From Bacteroidota bacterium (GTDB lineage Bacteria > Bacteroidota > Bacteroidia > Chitinophagales > Chitinophagaceae), in the NCBI GenBank assembly GCA_018266555.1, contig JAFEAF010000003.1, positions 1 to 64,000 of the forward strand: a DNA stretch of 64,000 nucleotides, in the 5' to 3' direction. Positions 1 through 8,604 of this stretch are shown here, piece after piece. The notes under the pieces were generated by a model that saw only the letters and a program-made list of their open reading frames with translations, did no database searches and was not told where the DNA came from. Positions within the stretch are counted from its first letter, which is position 1; every line of letters begins with the position of its first letter. The position numbers and the translations under genes are program-made.

Positions 1-38
1 TCGAGGCTGCTTTTTTATTTTCTTATTTTTGAAATCCT

Positions 39-125
39 GGAGAGATGCCAGAGCGGTCGAATGGGACGGTCTCGAAAACCGTTGTACAGGCAACTGTACC
101 GAGGGTTCGAATCCCTCTCTCTCCG
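39..125 (+). tRNA. tRNA-Ser (anticodon CGA)
   Basis: The sequence folds as a class II tRNA. The acceptor stem pairs ggagaga (39-45) with tctctcc (118-124), with discriminator G at 125. The anticodon stem acggt (66-70) pairs with accgt (78-82) around the loop ctcgaaa, placing anticodon CGA at 73-75, which reads UCG serine codons. A long variable arm of the serine type follows (about 83-100), then the T arm gaggg-ttcgaat-ccctc (101-117). CCA is not encoded. All of this is seen directly. Confidence 0.96.
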
Positions 126-175
126 CTATCATTCGGAACTTTAGCGCACTAGGATTTAACCTCCAATCTTATCCT

Positions 176-304
176 ATGTTCTATGTTTATATTCTTATGT
201 GTAATGATAGTTATTATTACATGGTTGCACTGGGGATTTAAGGGATAAGCTTGATAGACATAAAAAATGGTTACGTTGATTCTACTAAAGGAAGTATCCC
301 TTTC
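176..304 (+). pseudogene. Degenerate GIY-YIG endonuclease remnant
   Basis: From the ATG at 176 the frame reads MFYVYILMCNDSYYY, the usual opening of small GIY-YIG (UvrC N-terminal, YhbQ-type) proteins, then hits TAA at 239-241. The expected continuation is in another frame at 220-264 (HGCTGDLRDKLDRHK, which includes the motif with the conserved Arg). It then returns to the first frame after an A-rich run at 262-267 (NGYVDSTKGSIPF). Two frameshifts and a missing C-terminal half show that it is not functional. The remnant stops where the convergent AraC gene ends. Family assignment rests on recognising the motif by eye. Confidence 0.75.
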
Positions 305-305
305 A

Positions 306-1184
306 TCATATTACACTCCCTGATTTTGTAGATTGTAGTGCAGTGAATTCTTTTGGTGTCAGCTTCATGATTTTTTTAAATTGCTTATTAAAATGAGAAA
401 TATTCTCAAATCCGCTCTCATAAGCAACTTCACTAATATTGTAATAATCTTCTATTAGCAGTTTGCAGGAGTACCCAACCCGAATCTCATTTAAATATTG
501 GATAAATGATTTGTTGGTCCTTTTCTTGAAGAATCTGCAAAATGATGTAGCTGTCATGTTTAGCTGTTTTGCTACCTGATCCAATGAAATATGATCTTTA
601 AAATTAGCGATCATGTATTTGTAAGCTTCAATAATCTTATGGTTTTCGCCGGCATCTATTGAGTTGACAAAACTGGGGCTTGAGAGGATCTCCAGGTTTG
701 GAGTTGAAGCTAGGGCATTTAATATAGTGAATAGTAAACTGATTCTTTCAATGCCTTCAGTTTCTATTAATAAATGCATTTTTTCCATTACAAACTCAAT
801 GATATTATTCTCCCTGATTTTAATACCTCTGAAGGATTGTTCAAATAATTTTTTGATTTTGATAGCTTCCGGAAGTATATCAAAATCAATTCCCGGGAAA
901 TTTTTTTTGAAATGTACCGCAATACTTTGAGAGTAAAAATCAGCATCATGTTTAAAATCACTTCTCCATTCGTGTGGCAGGTTGGATCCGATCAAAAAAA
1001 GCTCGTTTTCAGAATAATTTAATATTTTATCGCCTACAAATAATACTCCTTTCCCTTTGATAATAGCTGTAATTTCAAATTCAGGGTGATAATGCCAAGG
1101 ATTATGCAAATATGGGCTTGCATTTTTCCAAGCCTTAAAAGATTCAGTTGTGGTTTCAATATGTCTTAGTAGTAAAGGTTTCAT
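306..1184 (-). CDS. AraC family transcriptional regulator
   Basis: A protein of about 292 residues with an N-terminal cupin-type sensor domain (HNPWHYHPEFE near residue 30, typical of AraC proteins that bind small ligands) and a C-terminal pair of helix-turn-helix motifs (about residues 190-285; SLDQVAKQLNMTATSFCRFF and a second helix near VAYESGFENISHFNKQF). I chose the methionine at 1184 (MKPLLLRHIE) because the 17 residues before it look unlike the family. It is divergent from the susC-led gene cluster with about 150 bp between them, so it is the likely ligand-responsive activator of that cluster. The ligand cannot be read from sequence. It is not a hybrid two-component or ECF/anti-sigma regulator, the other common types beside SusCD pairs. 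Confidence 0.88.
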   Translation of the reverse strand: MKPLLLRHIETTTESFKAWKNASPYLHNPWHYHPEFEITAIIKGKGVLFVGDKILNYSENELFLIGSNLPHEWRSDFKHDADFYSQSIAVHFKKNFPGIDFDILPEAIKIKKLFEQSFRGIKIRENNIIEFVMEKMHLLIETEGIERISLLFTILNALASTPNLEILSSPSFVNSIDAGENHKIIEAYKYMIANFKDHISLDQVAKQLNMTATSFCRFFKKRTNKSFIQYLNEIRVGYSCKLLIEDYYNISEVAYESGFENISHFNKQFKKIMKLTPKEFTALQSTKSGSVI

Positions 1185-1333
1185 CAATTTTGCTTTATTT
1201 GCTAAGGTAAGATATATCAAAAGACAATATTGCATTAGATTTTGTCAGGTTAGCATTAGCCAAAGGTTTATCCGGATATTAATTTCGATATCAGCAATTA
1301 AGGTTTCCAAAACAGCAATTCAAAATTAACTAA

Positions 1334-4300
1334 ATGAAAATGAACATGAAATCGAGACTAAACTCATTTCCTCCACCACGCTTCAGAGTGATGCATGGTG
1401 GGGTTAGATTTATTGTCAGTTTGATTTTAGTGCAATTAATAGTGTTTCAATTGCACGCCCAAACAGTAATGATTCATGGTGTTGTTACCGATGCAAAAGG
1501 TCCGTTAGCTTCCGTATCAGTAACTGTAAAGGGCAGTGAGGCTGGCAGTACTACTGATGAAAATGGCCGGTATAGTATTCGGGCACGGGAAGATGCTGTC
1601 CTGATCTTTACTTCAGTTGGTTATTTGACTCAAACTGTTTCGGTAGATAAACGAACAGAAATTAATGTGGTTATGATTTCCGATTCTAAATCACTTGGCG
1701 AAGTGGTCGTTGTGGGATATGGTACTAGCAAAAAGGCCACGATTACCGGCTCGATCAGTACCGTCAAAGGAGATGAGTTAAAGGCTATACCTACTACAAA
1801 CTTTTCTAACAGTTTAGCAGGAAGGTTGCCCGGTCTTGTTACTGCAACCCGCTCGGGCGAACCGGGAAATGATGATGCTATTCTCAGAATAAGGGGGGCA
1901 AATACACTTGGCGATAACTCTCCGCTTATAGTTATAGATGGAATTGCCAACAGAGATATGCAAAGGCTGGACCCGGCGGATATTGAAAGCGTTACAATTT
2001 TAAAGGATGCATCAGCTGCTATTTATGGAGCAGAAGCTGCTAATGGCGTTATTCTTATTACTACTAAAAGAGGAGCTGCAGGAAAACCTCAGATCAGCGT
2101 CAGTCTCAATCATGCGATTAGTAAACCAACAGTTCTTCCAAAATTAGCGGATGCTGCAACGTATGCACAAATGCTGAATGAGATTAGTCTTTATAGTGGC
2201 GGTTCCACAGTATATTCTCCTGATGAAATTAAAAAATTTCAGGATGGTTCTGATCCGTTCAAATATCCAAATACAAATTGGGTTAATACAGTATTTAAAC
2301 CATCTTCCAATCAGGATTATGCCAATGTTTCTTTAAGCGGCGGATCTGAAGGATTGAAATATTTTGTCTCATTAGGCTCCAATTACCAGGATGGAATTTA
2401 CAGGAACAGCGCTACAAATTATTCTCAGACCGATTTCAGAAGTAATATTGATGCGAAGATTTCTGATAATATTAAAGTGAGTTTGGATGTTGCCGGACGC
2501 CAAGAAAACAGGAATTCTCCCACTATATCCCGGTCCCTCATCTTCGATTTTGCAGTTACCAGAGCGCTGCCGAATGTCGTTTCATTTTATGGCCCCGGAC
2601 TTCCCGGAAGTAATTTTGAAGCAGGAAATAATCCTGCAGTAATATCTACCAATGCCACCGGGTATGATAGGGACAAACGATATTATATGCAAAGCAATTT
2701 AAAACTGGATATAAATATTCCCTGGATCAAGGGATTGTCCATCACAGGTAACGCATCTTTTGATAAAAATTTTCTTAATGAAAAGATATGGAGAACTCCG
2801 TGGTACCTGTATACCTGGGATGGAGTTACTCTGGATGCAAATAATAAGCCGGTTTTAACAAAAGTGAAGAGCGGTTATGCGGATCCAAACCTGACTCAAG
2901 TGATGGCAGATGGCCAAATGACCACGTTGAATGCGTTGATTAATTACCACACTACTATTGCAGAGAAACACAATATTAAAGTATTATTAGGAACAGAAAA
3001 AAGTGTGGGCGGCCTGATGAATTTATCAGCATACCGGAGGTACTTCCTTTCCACAGGCCTTGACCAGATGTTTGCCGGAGGTGATCTTGAAAAAGATAAT
3101 AACGGCTCGGCAAGCCAGGAAGCGAGACTGAATTATTTTGGAAGGTTTAATTATGACTTCCGGTCAAAATACATGATTGAGATTTTGTTCAGGTATGATG
3201 GGTCATACATTTTTCCAGAAGATAAAAGATTTGGATTTTTCCCTGGCATTTCTGTCGGATGGCAGATCGGTAAAGAAAAATTCTGGGTAGATAATCTATC
3301 ATTCATAAACAGTTTTAAAATCAGAGCTTCATGGGGGCAAACAGGTAATGACAGAATTACAGAGTATCAATATTTATCCAGTATGGGATTTGGCACCCCA
3401 CTTGTTCTTAATGGAAATGTACTATTTAAAACCCTCAATGAACTGCGCATTTCAAATCCGAATGTAACCTGGGAAGTAGCCAATCAATCAAATATTGGGT
3501 TTGACGGAGAGTTGATGAATGGAAAAATAAAAATCTCGGGAGATTATTTTCATAACCTACGCTCCAACATTCTTGCCTTTCGAAATGCTTCGGTGCCTAC
3601 TTCAACGGGGTTGACACTTCCGATGGAAAATATTGGAAAAGTGGTTAACCAGGGGTATGAATTCCTGGTTAGTTATGGGGATACAAGGAAGGATTTCAGC
3701 TACCAGGTTTCTGTAAACGGCGGCTTCGCAAAAAATAAAATTAAATTTTGGGATGAAACACCCGGTGCTCCTGATTATCAGAAATCAACTGGGCATCCTA
3801 TGAATACAAATTTATATTACCAGGCCATTGGCATTTATAAAGATCAGGCATCTGTGGATGCTTCGCCTCATTGGGTCGGAGCAAGAGCCGGTGATATTCA
3901 GTTTAAAGATGTAAATGGTGACGGACAGGTAAACGGCCTTGACAAGGTCAGAGATGACCGGTCAAATATTCCAACATTCACAGGGGGTATGAGTTTGAAC
4001 CTAAGGTATAAAAATATTTATGTAAGCATGTTGTTTCAAGGTGCAACGGGAGCAGTGAGATACGATAGCATTACTCACTCAGGCGCTATTGGCAATTTCT
4101 TTCAGAAAGATGCAATCGGGAGGTGGACGCCGGATAACATTGAAGCCACCAAGCCAAGAACCTGGAATGGAAGTGGTGCTTATTGGACTGCTCAGGCAAA
4201 TACCTACTGGCTTCAGAATGCCGACTACCTAAGGTTGAAAAATATTGAGATTGGGTATGAACTTCCGAAGAAGATAAATAAAAAAATGGGGATTCAAAGT

Positions 4301-4432
4301 TCCACCTTATTTATTAGCGGATTAAACCTGTTAACATTTGATCACTTAAAAGATTTTGATCCCGAAACGATTTCAAATATTTCATATCCCTTAAATAAGG
4401 TAATCAATTTTGGTATAAATGTTAAACTCTAA
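1334..4432 (+). CDS. SusC/RagA-type TonB-linked outer membrane transporter
   Basis: A 1032-residue outer membrane receptor. A signal peptide ends near residue 43 (FQLHAQ), after an unusually long basic N-terminus, so a start at one of the nearby methionines (residues 3, 5 or 20) is possible. A carboxypeptidase-like regulatory domain (about 46-115) precedes the VVVGYGT box (125-131) typical of SusC proteins. The plug follows (IRGANTLG, SVTILKDASAAIYGAEAANGVI), then a long beta-barrel ending in an aromatic/hydrophobic strand. With the SusD partner just downstream it should import an oligosaccharide or glycoside across the outer membrane using TonB energy. The substrate is unknown. Confidence 0.95.
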   Translation: MKMNMKSRLNSFPPPRFRVMHGGVRFIVSLILVQLIVFQLHAQTVMIHGVVTDAKGPLASVSVTVKGSEAGSTTDENGRYSIRAREDAVLIFTSVGYLTQTVSVDKRTEINVVMISDSKSLGEVVVVGYGTSKKATITGSISTVKGDELKAIPTTNFSNSLAGRLPGLVTATRSGEPGNDDAILRIRGANTLGDNSPLIVIDGIANRDMQRLDPADIESVTILKDASAAIYGAEAANGVILITTKRGAAGKPQISVSLNHAISKPTVLPKLADAATYAQMLNEISLYSGGSTVYSPDEIKKFQDGSDPFKYPNTNWVNTVFKPSSNQDYANVSLSGGSEGLKYFVSLGSNYQDGIYRNSATNYSQTDFRSNIDAKISDNIKVSLDVAGRQENRNSPTISRSLIFDFAVTRALPNVVSFYGPGLPGSNFEAGNNPAVISTNATGYDRDKRYYMQSNLKLDINIPWIKGLSITGNASFDKNFLNEKIWRTPWYLYTWDGVTLDANNKPVLTKVKSGYADPNLTQVMADGQMTTLNALINYHTTIAEKHNIKVLLGTEKSVGGLMNLSAYRRYFLSTGLDQMFAGGDLEKDNNGSASQEARLNYFGRFNYDFRSKYMIEILFRYDGSYIFPEDKRFGFFPGISVGWQIGKEKFWVDNLSFINSFKIRASWGQTGNDRITEYQYLSSMGFGTPLVLNGNVLFKTLNELRISNPNVTWEVANQSNIGFDGELMNGKIKISGDYFHNLRSNILAFRNASVPTSTGLTLPMENIGKVVNQGYEFLVSYGDTRKDFSYQVSVNGGFAKNKIKFWDETPGAPDYQKSTGHPMNTNLYYQAIGIYKDQASVDASPHWVGARAGDIQFKDVNGDGQVNGLDKVRDDRSNIPTFTGGMSLNLRYKNIYVSMLFQGATGAVRYDSITHSGAIGNFFQKDAIGRWTPDNIEATKPRTWNGSGAYWTAQANTYWLQNADYLRLKNIEIGYELPKKINKKMGIQSSTLFISGLNLLTFDHLKDFDPETISNISYPLNKVINFGINVKL

Positions 4433-4436
4433 ATAC

Positions 4437-6257
4437 ATGAAAAAAATATTCTCTATTTGCGGGATGTCTATATCGGCCATCGTATTATTGCTTACATCAT
4501 GCAAGAAGGATTTCCTTGAAACAAAACCGTTGAGTGAAATATCTCAATTAGACGTATGGAATGATCCGACATTAACGGAGACCTTTGTAAATGGCATATA
4601 CAATGGCCTTGAAAAACCGTTAATAAAATATAGCCGGTCAATTTTTGTGGATGAGTCACAAAGAAGATCGAATAAAAATTTACAGGATTTTAATAATTGC
4701 CTTCTGACTCCCGATCAGATTCCCGGCTGGGTTGGAGGAAATACAGATCCAAATATGTATTGGAAGCCATTGTATTCAAACATCAGATCCTGTAATTTAT
4801 TCTTTCAGAATATTTCAAAGGTTCCTGATGATAATACCCTGATTGATGGTAAAACACTCAAGCAAAGATTGACCGGCGAAGTTCATTTCTTAAGAGCATG
4901 GCTTTATTTTAATCTTACAAACTTGTATGGCGGGGTGCCTATCATCTCTAAAGTTTATCAATTAACAGACTCTTTTGAAGTGGCAAGAAATACCTATGCT
5001 GATTGTATTAAATTCATTGTAGCTGATTGCGATTCTGCTGCCGCATTATTGCCAAAAGTTGAAAGTGGTAATAATAAAGGTAGGGCTACTTTAGGTGCTG
5101 CCTTGGCTCTTAAATCCAGAGTTCTATTATATGCAGCAAGCGATTTGCATAACACCACTACCTTTCCTGGATATTCAAATCCTGAATTATTGGGTTACAC
5201 TGATGGAAACAGGACGGCCCGGTGGCAAGCAGCAAAAGATGCAGCAAAAGCTGTTATTGATTTGGGATTATATAATCTATATAAGGCCAATCCTGCTCCG
5301 GGAGATGACATAACTCAGAATTTTGTCAATATGTGGCTGACCACAAATAATGAAGAAGACATATTTGTGAAATACTATACTCCCACTACAACTGTATATG
5401 AACAAACGATGTGGTTGTTGAATGGGCCGAATGGCTATCATTCCCAGGGAAACAATACTCCAATTGGAAACATGGTAGATGCTTATGAAATGGCTGATGG
5501 CAGTAAGTTTGATTGGAATGATTCGGTTAAAGCAAAGGAACCCTATAAGAACAGGGACCCCCGTTTTTATTCTGATATCTTATATGAAGGTGCAAAATGG
5601 GCCAAACGCCCAAGTGATGTTGCCAATATAGATCCGATTGGGATCATCCAGGTTGGAAAATGGATCAAATGGAACAGCACAACGAATAGTGCGCAGACGG
5701 TTTTTGGATTAGATACTCCCAATGGACCAATCGAAACCAACAATAGTTCTGCTACCGGGTATTATTGCCGTAAATTTTTGGATCCTAATCTAACTGGCCC
5801 GTACGAAACCAATATTCAGCCGTACACATATAGATATATTCGTTATGCTGAAATCCTGATGAACTATGCGGAAGCTTGTATAGGAATAGGCCAGGAAAAC
5901 GAAGCTCGTACCTACATTAATATGGTGAGAAAAAGGGCCGGAATGCCTGATATAACCGAATCTGGTGATGCGCTGGTAGCTCGGTATCGCAATGAGAGAC
6001 GGGTTGAGTTTTATAATGAAGACAAAAGATTTTTCGATGTCAGAAGATGGAAAATTGGACCGCAGGCATATACCAATGCAACTAAGGTTACGGTGGTATA
6101 TCCGTTAAATCCGGACCATACAACGGCTACCATTCCTACTATAACATCTCAACTGTTGGAAAAAAGAAGCTGGAATGATAAGGCATACTTCTTCCCGATA
6201 TTACGTGACGAAATGAATAAAAACTCGAAGTTGATTCAAAATCCTGGATATAATTAA
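4437..6257 (+). CDS. SusD/RagB-family glycan-binding lipoprotein
   Basis: A surface lipoprotein of 606 residues that caps the SusC barrel and binds the incoming glycan. The lipobox LLLTSC puts the lipidated cysteine at residue 22, and the KKDFLETKP segment after it is the hallmark start of mature SusD proteins. TPR-like helices (GEVHFLRAWLYFNLTNLYGG) and the C-terminal RNERRVEFYNEDKRFFDVRRW segment are classic for the family. The start at 4437 is 4 bp past the susC stop. An upstream in-frame start at 4419 would overlap susC and is not needed. The pair is translated as a unit with SusC. Confidence 0.95.
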   Translation: MKKIFSICGMSISAIVLLLTSCKKDFLETKPLSEISQLDVWNDPTLTETFVNGIYNGLEKPLIKYSRSIFVDESQRRSNKNLQDFNNCLLTPDQIPGWVGGNTDPNMYWKPLYSNIRSCNLFFQNISKVPDDNTLIDGKTLKQRLTGEVHFLRAWLYFNLTNLYGGVPIISKVYQLTDSFEVARNTYADCIKFIVADCDSAAALLPKVESGNNKGRATLGAALALKSRVLLYAASDLHNTTTFPGYSNPELLGYTDGNRTARWQAAKDAAKAVIDLGLYNLYKANPAPGDDITQNFVNMWLTTNNEEDIFVKYYTPTTTVYEQTMWLLNGPNGYHSQGNNTPIGNMVDAYEMADGSKFDWNDSVKAKEPYKNRDPRFYSDILYEGAKWAKRPSDVANIDPIGIIQVGKWIKWNSTTNSAQTVFGLDTPNGPIETNNSSATGYYCRKFLDPNLTGPYETNIQPYTYRYIRYAEILMNYAEACIGIGQENEARTYINMVRKRAGMPDITESGDALVARYRNERRVEFYNEDKRFFDVRRWKIGPQAYTNATKVTVVYPLNPDHTTATIPTITSQLLEKRSWNDKAYFFPILRDEMNKNSKLIQNPGYN

Positions 6258-6366
6258 AATGCAACTTACAAAGATCAGTTGTGTTGACGGGTTAATTCAT
6301 TTATTTTATAATAAAAGGATTTTTTAAAAACGGTTCCGTTACAGGCCAGCATTTAGACAATAGAGG

Positions 6367-7725
6367 ATGGATACTCTTAAAATATATGATCTCAACAGTC
6401 TTGAAAAGAAGGCCATTGGTACAGTTACCAGGAGGCTGCTTCCTTTTCTGATGTTATTATATTTGGTTGCTTATCTGGACCGCTCCAATATTTCAGTGGC
6501 TGCCTTGCAAATGAATGCTGATCTCGGCTTGTCAGCCCGGATGTACGGTATCGGGGCAGGAATTTTTTATATCACATACATAATTTTTGAAGTTCCCAGC
6601 AATGTGATATTAGTAAGAGTTGGCCCCCGCAGGTGGATAGCTCGTATTATGGTGTCATGGGGAATTGTGGCTGTAGCGATGGCTTTTATTAAAACACCTA
6701 ATCAATTGTACACGGTGCGTTTGTTACTTGGGGCAGCAGAGGCCGGATTTACTCCAGGTATCATTTATTATCTCGGCCAGTGGTTTCCTTCTGACAACCG
6801 GGCAAGGGCGATGTCCTTTTTTTATATAGCAGCGGCACTCGCTTCGCTGATCGGATTGCCAATTTCCGGAGCTATTCTGGAGATGCACGGCACACTTGAC
6901 TTTGCTGGTTGGCGCTGGTTATATCTGATAGAAGGAATACCAGCCATAATTTTAGGAATTATCGTATTAAAATATCTACCTGACAATATTCAAAGCGCAG
7001 CTTGGCTAAATCCTGTTCAAAAAAACTGGCTTTCAAAAAAAATTGCCTGCGAATCTGGCACTACTCATGGTAAAAAGCATGCTGATTGGCGTAAAATTTT
7101 TTCCGATGGAAAAGTCTGGTTGCTTAGCCTATTTTGGTTACTGCAGGCATTCGGCACGATTGGCGTTACTTTATTTTTACCGCAGATAGTGAAGGCAATT
7201 TCAGGGAGTACTAATATTATGGTTAGTGTCCTCTCAGGGTTACCTTTTTTATTTGCATGCATTTTAATGTACACAAATGGCCGCCATTCCGATTTGAAAA
7301 GGGAACGTCGTATTCATCTTGGTCTTCCGTTATTTATTTCCGGGGTTTTATTGATCGTAAGTACGTACACCGGAGGAATTACCGGATATATCCTGTTAGT
7401 TATTTCCATTGCATTGAATTGGGCGGTAACTCCTGTGTTCTGGGCAGTAACTACTGAATACCTCGCAAGCGGTTCGGTAGCTGCTGGATCAATCGGCCTG
7501 ATCAATGCAATGGCAAATCTCGCTGGTGCTGCACTCCCTTTTGTGATGGGATATATAAAAGACTTAACCGGAAATTACAGCATTGCCTTATGGATCGTTG
7601 GCCTGGCCCTTGTCTGTGGTGGTATTTTGGGATTGATCCTGAAAAAAATGATTGATAAAAATTCAATTTCTCAATCAGCGAAAGTTATCATTAATGAATC
7701 GGGAAAAGTAAGTGACTCTTTTTAA
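6367..7725 (+). CDS. MFS transporter, anion:cation symporter (ACS) family
   Basis: A 452-residue inner membrane permease with about twelve hydrophobic segments. The first helix carries YLVAYLDRSNISVAAL and the loop after helix 2 has VPSNVILVRVGPRRW, both typical of the ACS family, which moves sugar acids and other organic anions (hexuronates, galactonate, phthalate) with protons. RLLLGAAEAGFTPGIIYY is the conserved helix-4 region. It lies 109 bp after susD and before a string of secreted enzymes. A sugar-acid substrate is inferred from family and context. The C-terminal tail after the last helix is hydrophilic. Confidence 0.88.
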   Translation: MDTLKIYDLNSLEKKAIGTVTRRLLPFLMLLYLVAYLDRSNISVAALQMNADLGLSARMYGIGAGIFYITYIIFEVPSNVILVRVGPRRWIARIMVSWGIVAVAMAFIKTPNQLYTVRLLLGAAEAGFTPGIIYYLGQWFPSDNRARAMSFFYIAAALASLIGLPISGAILEMHGTLDFAGWRWLYLIEGIPAIILGIIVLKYLPDNIQSAAWLNPVQKNWLSKKIACESGTTHGKKHADWRKIFSDGKVWLLSLFWLLQAFGTIGVTLFLPQIVKAISGSTNIMVSVLSGLPFLFACILMYTNGRHSDLKRERRIHLGLPLFISGVLLIVSTYTGGITGYILLVISIALNWAVTPVFWAVTTEYLASGSVAAGSIGLINAMANLAGAALPFVMGYIKDLTGNYSIALWIVGLALVCGGILGLILKKMIDKNSISQSAKVIINESGKVSDSF

Positions 7726-7748
7726 GCAGTATAACAGATGAAAGTGAA

Positions 7749-8579
7749 ATGAACAAAATTCCAAAAATATTCAGGTTGTTGTCCCGATGTATTGGATTGG
7801 TACTTTTTTGCGTGTTTATTTATCCCCTTTCATCAAAAGGCCAGGAAGCAAAGGAGATCTTGCGATATGGTATAGCAGATTCTATTCATCTTCAGGGTGT
7901 GGCTGTGGATGCTCATTTTTTTTATGTGATCAGCAACACCTCTGTTTATAAATATGAAAAGGCCGGCGGTAAACTGGTGGTCTTTTTTGATGGTAAAAAG
8001 GAAGCTGTATTAAAACACCTGAATAGCGGGATCGTGTTAAATGGAAAATTGTATTGTGCACATTCAAATTTTCCGGATTCACCAATGGCCAGTTCCATTG
8101 AAATCTTTGATACAAAAACGATGCATCATATCGGCAGTCATAGTTTTGGATTATTTGGAGGCTCGGCAACATGGATAGATTTTCACAATGGCTTTTGGTG
8201 GGTTGCTTTTGCCAATTATAATGGTGAGCATTCTTCAGAAGGCCGCGATAATCGCTGGACTACGCTGGTGAAATTTACAAAGGATTGGGTAAAATCAGAA
8301 TCGTGGATATATCCAAAAAATGTTTTGGATTCTTTTGCCCCCTATAGCAATTCCGGAGGAGCATGGACCACGAAAGGAGAACTGATCGTTTCCGGCCATG
8401 ACAAAAAAGAAATTTATGTTTTGAATATTCCTAAATATGGGTACACACTGCAATATGTAAAAACAATAGGAATTATAAATAACGGGCAGGGAATGGCAAT
8501 AGATAAATCAGTTGTAAACAATGTGATTTTATATGCAATAAGCAGGGAAGGAAATGCTGTTGTGGTGCAACGGCTTTAA
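7749..8579 (+). CDS. Secreted beta-propeller-like protein of unknown function
   Basis: A 276-residue protein with an N-terminal signal peptide (basic start, hydrophobic core about residues 14-27, cleavage probably after SSKGQ). The mature part repeats short beta-rich units with Gly-Val-Ala-Val and Tyr-Lys-Tyr patterns (HLQGVAVDAHFFYVISN, NGQGMAIDKSV) that suggest a WD/NHL-like propeller with few blades. I do not recognise a catalytic motif. It lies 24 bp after the MFS gene and 25 bp before the next secreted gene, so it is part of the utilisation operon. It may be a lactonase-like or sugar-binding protein, but nothing in the sequence decides this. Confidence 0.6.
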   Translation: MNKIPKIFRLLSRCIGLVLFCVFIYPLSSKGQEAKEILRYGIADSIHLQGVAVDAHFFYVISNTSVYKYEKAGGKLVVFFDGKKEAVLKHLNSGIVLNGKLYCAHSNFPDSPMASSIEIFDTKTMHHIGSHSFGLFGGSATWIDFHNGFWWVAFANYNGEHSSEGRDNRWTTLVKFTKDWVKSESWIYPKNVLDSFAPYSNSGGAWTTKGELIVSGHDKKEIYVLNIPKYGYTLQYVKTIGIINNGQGMAIDKSVVNNVILYAISREGNAVVVQRL

Positions 8580-8604
8580 TTCAAACTAAAACAAACAATT
8601 TGAA

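Noticed and set aside
29-241. Open frame running through the tRNA and into the GIY-YIG-like start
   Set aside because: Its first half is tRNA-Ser sequence; only the part from 176 has protein-like content, and that is a broken gene.
1280-1287. TAATTTCG upstream of susC as a -7 element
   Set aside because: One mismatch and no TTG or TTTG at the right spacing.
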